The notes under the pieces: model-generated | Told to the model about the DNA's origin: nothing | Seen by the model: the letters and a program-made list of their open reading frames with translations, nothing else | Database searches by the model: none | Shown here: positions 7,913-11,290 of the stretch, piece by piece | Layout of the letters: every line of letters starts with the position of its first letter | Position numbering within the stretch: the stretch's first letter is position 1 | Translations under genes and position numbers: made by a program | From: Rhodoferax sp. | GTDB taxonomy: Bacteria > Pseudomonadota > Gammaproteobacteria > Burkholderiales > Burkholderiaceae_C | Direction of reading: 5' to 3' | Assembly (NCBI GenBank): GCA_023231075.1 | Contig: JALNWC010000050.1 | Span: 1 to 11,290, forward strand | Length of the DNA stretch: 11,290 bases

Positions 7913-8988
7913 ACTCCCAGCTTCCCCCTGACCCTGCCAGCCACCGTGGCGCGGATGTGCCAGACCCCGATACCGCGTCTGTCGCCGCCGGTCCTGTGGC
8001 CAAGAGCGAAGCACTCACGCGCGTCGCCTTCTGGGCCGTTGGATTCATGGCGCTGCTGGCCCTGCTGACCGGGGCCGCGTTGTGGCAGAAAGTGGCTGGC
8101 ATGCAGGAGCAACTGGCGCGCCAGAGCGCCGAGGCGCAAGCGCAGTCGCTGGAGGCGCGTGCCATGGCCAAACAGGCGGTAACGCTGGCGCAAGATGCCG
8201 CAGCGCGCATCGCGGTGCTGGATTCACGCTTGAGCGAAGTCGCCTTGCAACGCAGCCAGCTCGATGAGCTGATGCAAAGCATGTCGCGCTCACGCGATGA
8301 AAACCTGGTGGTCGATATTGAGGCCGCCTTGCGTCTGGCGCAGCAACAGGCGCAATTGACGGGCAGCGTGGAGCCTTTGCTGGCGGCCCTGAAAAGTGCC
8401 GACCAGCGCATTGTTCGTGCGGCGCAACCCCGACTCGCCTTGCTGCAGCGTGCCATTGCCAGGGACATCGACCGTGTCAAATCGTCTGCCGTCAGCGATA
8501 CCCCCACCCTGCTCATCAAGCTCGACGAATTGGTGCATCTGGCCGATGAACTGGTGCTGGCCAACGCGGTGGCGCCGGCGCGCCAGGTCGAGAAAAATCT
8601 GGTGGCACCGCCAAAGGCTTCGGTGAGTTGGTGGCAAAGTGGTTTGCAGATAGTCATTGCCGAGGCGCGCAACCTGGTCAGGGTGAGCCGCATCGAGGCC
8701 CCGGAGGCGGCGCTGCTGTCTCCCGAGCAGTCATTTTTTCTGCGGGAAAACTTCAAGCTCAAGTTGCTCAACGCGCGCCTGGGCTTGCTGGCCCGCCAGA
8801 TTGATTCGGCGCGGGCAGACCTTGCCGATGCCGACGCCATGCTGAAAAAATATTTTCAGGCCAACGCGCGCAAGAGCCAGGCCGCCAGCGCCTTGCTGCA
8901 GCAGGTGCAGACCCAAATGCGCACGCTGCAGTTGCCGCGCATCGACGACACGCTGGCGGTGCTGGCCACCGCGGCGGCAGGACGCTGA
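7909..8988 (+). CDS. hemX: HemX, membrane-anchored uroporphyrinogen-III C-methyltransferase-like protein
   Basis: Accessory protein of the haem operon. The family is named after uroporphyrinogen-III C-methyltransferase but lacks that catalytic fold, and its exact role is unsettled. Seen in 359 aa: a polar Pro/Ala-rich N-terminal tail (1-35); one transmembrane helix (about 38-58, VAFWAVGFMALLALLTGAAL); an Ala/Gln-rich coiled coil (about 62-130); and a soluble domain with the family motif SFFLRENFKLKLLNARLGLL at about 275-294. The helix followed by a coiled coil fits a bitopic inner-membrane protein with the large domain outside the cytoplasm. The ATG at 7909 overlaps the hemD stop by 4 nt. An open frame continues upstream to 7591 inside hemD, but that extension is an out-of-frame shadow of hemD. 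In some bacteria hemD and hemX are fused; here they are separate but coupled. Confidence 0.93.
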   Translation: MNSQLPPDPASHRGADVPDPDTASVAAGPVAKSEALTRVAFWAVGFMALLALLTGAALWQKVAGMQEQLARQSAEAQAQSLEARAMAKQAVTLAQDAAARIAVLDSRLSEVALQRSQLDELMQSMSRSRDENLVVDIEAALRLAQQQAQLTGSVEPLLAALKSADQRIVRAAQPRLALLQRAIARDIDRVKSSAVSDTPTLLIKLDELVHLADELVLANAVAPARQVEKNLVAPPKASVSWWQSGLQIVIAEARNLVRVSRIEAPEAALLSPEQSFFLRENFKLKLLNARLGLLARQIDSARADLADADAMLKKYFQANARKSQAASALLQQVQTQMRTLQLPRIDDTLAVLATAAAGR

Positions 8989-8990
8989 GC

Positions 8991-10277
8991 ATGCGAGTTG
9001 CCCTGTGGTTTTTAGGCTTGTTCGGGGTGGCCGTGTTGCTGGCCCTGTTTGTCAGCAGCAACGAGGGCACCATCACCGTCTTCTGGCGGCCGCACCGGGT
9101 CGATCTGTCGCTCAACATGGTGGTGGTGTTGCTGGGCTTGTTGTTCTTGCTGGTCCATCTGGCGCTCAAGGCCCTGGACGCCTTGTTTTCCCTGCCGGGA
9201 CAGGCGCGCTCATGGCGCGTGCGGCACCAGGAACAAGCCATGCATGCCACCTTGCTGGAAGCCCTGTCACATTTCGTCGCAGGCCGGTTTCTTCGGGCCA
9301 GAAAAGCAGCGCTGGAAGTGCTGGCGCGTGAAGCGGCCTTGTCGGGCCTTGGCGAGGGCGGGGCTGCGGCCGTGCGTTTGCGCGTCATGTCCTTCCTGCT
9401 GGCGGCTGAAAGCTCCCAGGCCCTGCAGGACAAGACGGCCCGTGACGCCCATCTTCAGCAGGCCCTGGCCCAGTCTGCCAGTCCGGGTGCACTGGGCGTT
9501 CGCGAAGGCTTGTTATTGCGTGCCGTGCGCTGGGCCCTGGAAGACCACGACGCCGCGGCTGCCCAGGACTGGTTCGGCCAGTTGCCGTCAGGGGTGGCAC
9601 GGCGGACTTTGGCCTTGCGCTTGCGGCTCAAGCTCGCCCGCCTGACGCGTCAACCCGGCCTGGCACTGGACACGGCACGCTTGCTGGTCAAGCACCGCGC
9701 CTTCACCGAGGTGTCCGGGCGGGGGCTGGTGCGTGCCCTGGCGCTGGAAAATATTCAGGATGCCCGCGATACCGGACAGTTGCAGCGGGTCTGGCACAGG
9801 CTGGAGTCGACCGAGCAAACCATGCCCGAGGTGGCCTGCCTGGCCGCAGAACGATTCCTGCTTCTGGGGGGCGAGCAAGCCACCGCGCTGGCCTGGCTGT
9901 TGCCGGTCTGGGAGCGCATGCTGACGGTTCCGGACGGGCTCATGCCCAGCCAGAAGATCAGCCTGGTCCAGGTCCTGGAAACTGCCTTTGACAGCACGGT
10001 GGATTCGGTCTGGCTGGCGCGTATCGAGCAGGCGCAAATGGCGCAACCGGGCGACGCTGTGCTGCAGTATCTGGCCGGTGTCGCGTGCCTGCACCTTGCG
10101 TTGTGGGGCAAGGCGCAGCAATTGATCAAGCAAGCCTTGCCGCGCTTGCACGACCACCGCCTGGCCGCCCGCGCCTGGATGATGCTGGCCGACCTGGCCC
10201 AGCGCCAGGGCGACGCCGAGCACGCCGCTGCGGCCTGGCAGCAAGCGGCGCAGTTGGCCTTGAAACAGGACGACTGA
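8991..10277 (+). CDS. hemY: HemY, haem biosynthesis-associated TPR membrane protein
   Basis: Proteobacterial HemY, an inner-membrane protein with a tetratricopeptide-like domain linked to haem synthesis. It is unrelated to the Bacillus HemY protoporphyrinogen oxidase. Seen in 428 aa: two N-terminal transmembrane helices (about 3-22 and 42-61) joined by a short loop containing TITVFWRPHRVDLSLN, the HemY_N pattern. A basic stretch follows, then Ala/Leu-rich helical repeats to the C-terminus, ending with a clear TPR-like unit (RAWMMLADLAQRQGDAEHAA, about 395-414). The ATG lies 2 nt after the hemX stop with an AGGA-like element upstream, so it is the last gene of the operon. The hairpin beyond the stop lacks a T tract, so where transcription ends is unclear. 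Confidence 0.93.
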   Translation: MRVALWFLGLFGVAVLLALFVSSNEGTITVFWRPHRVDLSLNMVVVLLGLLFLLVHLALKALDALFSLPGQARSWRVRHQEQAMHATLLEALSHFVAGRFLRARKAALEVLAREAALSGLGEGGAAAVRLRVMSFLLAAESSQALQDKTARDAHLQQALAQSASPGALGVREGLLLRAVRWALEDHDAAAAQDWFGQLPSGVARRTLALRLRLKLARLTRQPGLALDTARLLVKHRAFTEVSGRGLVRALALENIQDARDTGQLQRVWHRLESTEQTMPEVACLAAERFLLLGGEQATALAWLLPVWERMLTVPDGLMPSQKISLVQVLETAFDSTVDSVWLARIEQAQMAQPGDAVLQYLAGVACLHLALWGKAQQLIKQALPRLHDHRLAARAWMMLADLAQRQGDAEHAAAAWQQAAQLALKQDD

Positions 10278-10347
10278 AATGTTCGGAATGCGCCCGGGCG
10301 GCGGCTGTGCCGCAAATGCAGGCGTTAGGAACGCAGCGGTTGCGGGT

Positions 10348-10426
10348 GGCAGGACAAGGGCTGGGGCGGCGGCCTCATACTGTCAAAGGCCCAGAAATCG
10401 GCCACCACCCCAGCCCTTGTCCTGCC
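10348..10426. repeat. 79-bp near-perfect inverted repeat (27-bp arms)
   Basis: GGCAGGACAAGGGCTGGGG at 10348-10366 is matched by its exact reverse complement at 10408-10426. The pairing continues inward with two C/A mismatches to give 27-bp arms (10348-10374 and 10400-10426) around a 25-nt loop. It lies 70 bp after the hemY stop and about 20-45 bp before the toxin gene. There is no following T run, so it is not a standard intrinsic terminator. It could be a REP/MITE-like repeat, a transcription-blocking stem for the hem operon, or a control element for the toxin-antitoxin locus. The pairing is directly visible; the role is open. Confidence 0.85.
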
Positions 10427-10444
10427 GGTGAGTGTGGTTGGTGG

Positions 10445-10837
10445 TTGAGCAAGAAGACAAGAATTGCGGATGTCCGTGCCAGCTTTGTTGAGCTACCACC
10501 CTTCGAGCGCACTCGCAAGGACTACCTGGACGACGAAGCCTACAGGCTTTTGCAGCTTGAACTGATGGACAACCCAACAGCGGGCGATGTCATGGAAGGG
10601 ACGGGCGGATTGCGCAAACTGCGTCAAGCGGATCCACGTCGTGGCAAAGGCAAGCGTGGCGGGCTGCGGGTGATTTATTACTGGTGGTCAGGCGGTGACC
10701 AGTTTTGGCTTTTCACGGTCTATGACAAAGACCAGGCCGATGACTTGACACCCGCGCAGCGCAAAGTCCTCAAACAGCTTTTGAAAAACGAGTTGAAAAA
10801 CCGACACCCACAAGACGGAGAACACGATGACCAATAA
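10445..10837 (+). CDS. RelE/HigB-family toxin, start uncertain and possibly frameshifted
   Basis: Predicted toxin of a type II toxin-antitoxin pair. Family members are ribosome-dependent mRNA interferases with a RelE fold. Seen: SFVELPPFERTRKDYL, then EGTGGLRKLRQADPRRGKGKRGGLRVIYYWW, with the dense Lys/Arg run typical of the RNA-binding surface (residues about 52-81), and FWLFTVYDKDQADDLTPAQR. The C-terminus is full length, and the gene overlaps the antitoxin start by 11 nt, the usual toxin-first layout. The start is a problem: no ATG or GTG lies in frame near the conserved N-terminus. The nearest in-frame candidate is a TTG at 10445 (130 aa) without a clear ribosome binding site. An ATG at 10470 (MSVPA) is one base out of frame with FVELPPF, which suggests a single-base loss just after the original start. 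In-frame starts further left would run through the hairpin and are unlikely. The fold call is firm; functionality is doubtful. Confidence 0.8.
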   Translation: MSKKTRIADVRASFVELPPFERTRKDYLDDEAYRLLQLELMDNPTAGDVMEGTGGLRKLRQADPRRGKGKRGGLRVIYYWWSGGDQFWLFTVYDKDQADDLTPAQRKVLKQLLKNELKNRHPQDGEHDDQ

Positions 10838-11009
10838 GCGCGATATTTTTGCTGAACTGACAGAAGGTTTTGATGCACTCAAGTCTGAACGCGAGGGCAA
10901 GCTCACGCTGCGTACCTTTAAGGTTAAAAGCAAACCAGCGCCGGCAGCGTTGCAGATTCGTATGGTGGCGCAGTTCCCGGACATGGTGCAACGGCTGGCG
11001 GTTATTTAA
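10827..11009 (+). CDS. Truncated XRE/HigA-type antitoxin, HTH domain missing
   Basis: Predicted cognate antitoxin, which would bind the toxin and, in intact relatives, repress the operon through a helix-turn-helix domain. It starts with ATG overlapping the toxin stop, and GGAG (10817-10820) lies at good spacing. The N-terminus MTNKRDIFAELTEGFDALKSEREGKLTLRT matches the start of this antitoxin family. The last part, IRMVAQFPDMVQRLAVI, matches the family's C-terminal helix, which follows the HTH. Relatives are about 100 aa and have the HTH between these parts. Here the protein is 60 aa and jumps straight from KSKPAPA to ALQIRMV, so about 40-45 residues carrying the HTH appear deleted in frame. 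It may be a non-functional remnant or a reduced antitoxin able to bind toxin only. The comparison with relatives is from memory of the family, not an alignment. Confidence 0.75.
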   Translation: MTNKRDIFAELTEGFDALKSEREGKLTLRTFKVKSKPAPAALQIRMVAQFPDMVQRLAVI

Positions 11010-11021
11010 AAACCCATTGTC

Positions 11022-11141
11022 ATGATTTGGCTTCAGCACAAAAAGAAGAAGCTACTTCGGCTGTGCAGCGGTTGCGGTCGTGGAAATTTGCGATCCGCCT
11101 CCTACAAAGCGGCCTTTGCCACCGAGGTAAGCTTAAAATAA
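11022..11141 (+). other. Possible 39-aa ORF with a CSGCG motif; probably a remnant
   Basis: A small open frame, MIWLQHKKKKLLRLCSGCG... ending in TAA at 11139-11141. It has a Cys-x-x-Cys pair and a Lys-rich stretch but no clear Shine-Dalgarno sequence. I do not recognise it. Codon use is mixed and its 3' end runs into AT-rich DNA. It may be a leftover fragment of a zinc-ribbon protein or chance. It is listed because it fills most of the gap between the antitoxin and the next promoter. Confidence 0.15.
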
Positions 11142-11163
11142 TAAAATAAATACGTATTAATCA

Positions 11164-11190
11164 TTGCTCGAAAATAATATCATTTATAAT
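11164..11190 (+). promoter_or_regulatory. Sigma70-like promoter with a perfect TATAAT box
   Basis: TATAAT at 11185-11190 is an exact -10 consensus. TTGCTC at 11164-11169 gives a partial -35 with a short 15-nt spacer. It lies in a strongly AT-rich stretch (about 11133-11195) and points at the gene starting at 11219, about 29 nt downstream. A 10-bp palindrome AATACGTATT (11149-11158) sits just upstream and could be an operator or part of an element end. Confidence 0.6.
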
Positions 11191-11192
11191 AT

Positions 11193-11215
11193 AGACTCCA
11201 ATACATCTGGAGTTT
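11193..11215 (+). promoter_or_regulatory. 5'-leader hairpin covering the Shine-Dalgarno of the edge gene
   Basis: ACTCCA (11195-11200) pairs with TGGAGT (11208-11213) around a 7-nt loop. A G-U and an A-U pair extend the stem to 8 bp. The GGAG ribosome binding site (11209-11212) of the following gene lies inside the 3' arm, so the hairpin would hide it. This is typical of leaders that restrain translation, for example of transposase genes read from outside transcripts. Confidence 0.55.
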
Positions 11216-11218
11216 CAA

Positions 11219-11290
11219 TTGGCAAAAAAGGCAGCATTAACTTTACTCTCGCAAGAGCGGCTCCGTTTGCAGAATATTGTCGATCGTGGA
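11219..11290 (+). CDS. N-terminus of a probable transposase (IS630-like) or HTH protein, cut by window edge
   Basis: The frame starts with TTG at 11219, 6 nt after GGAG, and reads LAKKAALTLLSQERLRLQNIVDRG to the window end without a stop. The pattern of a short basic N-terminus, then LTL..QERL.LQ.IV, resembles the start of IS630-type transposases and their homeodomain-like DNA-binding region. With only 24 residues this is a weak assignment. An own promoter, a masked ribosome binding site and AT-rich surroundings beside a damaged toxin-antitoxin locus fit a mobile element. The IS terminus was not found with confidence. Confidence 0.45.
   Translation, partial: MAKKAALTLLSQERLRLQNIVDRG

Noticed and set aside
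10085..10444. N-terminal extension of the toxin frame upstream into hemY
   Set aside because: The extension overlaps the 3' end of hemY and runs through the hairpin. Its sequence is Pro/Arg/Ala-rich and unlike any RelE-family N-terminus.
10318..10450. Integron attC-like site: GCGTTAG near 10324 and GTTGAGC at 10444-10450 flank the long hairpin
   Set aside because: GTTGAGC fits GTTRRRY, but no RYYYAAC partner lies at the left side and the arms do not form the paired R/L boxes of attC. No integrase or cassette array is present.
10333..11077. 13-bp direct repeat GCAGCGGTTGCGG (10333-10345 and 11065-11077) flanking the toxin-antitoxin region
   Set aside because: A repeat of this length is expected about once by chance in 11 kb, flanking sequences do not match, and it does not define clean element ends.

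Overview
The window is GC-rich chromosomal DNA. Its gene content fits a betaproteobacterium of the order Burkholderiales, most likely family Comamonadaceae (Rhodoferax/Polaromonas-like). This placement rests on protein style and gene order, not on a marker gene such as 16S rRNA, so it is an inference.

Left part (1-3061): a LytTR response regulator of the AlgR type, cut by the left edge. It is followed after 4 nt by a 12-TM YbfB/YjiJ-type MFS transporter on the same strand. Facing them on the minus strand is a multi-pass AbrB/AidB-regulator-family membrane protein.

Middle (3118-6149): phosphoenolpyruvate carboxylase (ppc) on the minus strand. It ends in a convincing intrinsic terminator. A divergent spacer of about 100 bp separates it from the haem operon.

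Haem operon (6150-10277): hemC-hemD-hemX-hemY on the plus strand, packed with gaps of +2, -4 and +2 nt. HemC and HemD make hydroxymethylbilane and then uroporphyrinogen III. HemX and HemY are membrane-anchored accessory proteins of the same pathway. An AlgR-type regulator upstream of hemCD recalls the algZ-algR-hemC-hemD order of Pseudomonas, here split by the transporter genes and ppc.

Right part (10278-11290): accessory DNA. It holds a 79-bp near-perfect hairpin, then a RelE/HigB-type toxin and XRE-type antitoxin pair that looks damaged. The toxin has no good in-frame start, with an out-of-frame ATG that a single-base indel would explain. The antitoxin is only 60 aa and seems to have lost its helix-turn-helix domain by an in-frame internal deletion. 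After that the DNA turns AT-rich. It carries a sigma70-like promoter, a hairpin that hides a ribosome binding site, and the first 24 codons of a probable transposase or DNA-binding protein cut by the right edge.

I see no clearly new multi-gene system. The most interesting material is the decayed or minimised toxin-antitoxin locus with its large hairpin, and the RBS-masking hairpin before the edge gene.
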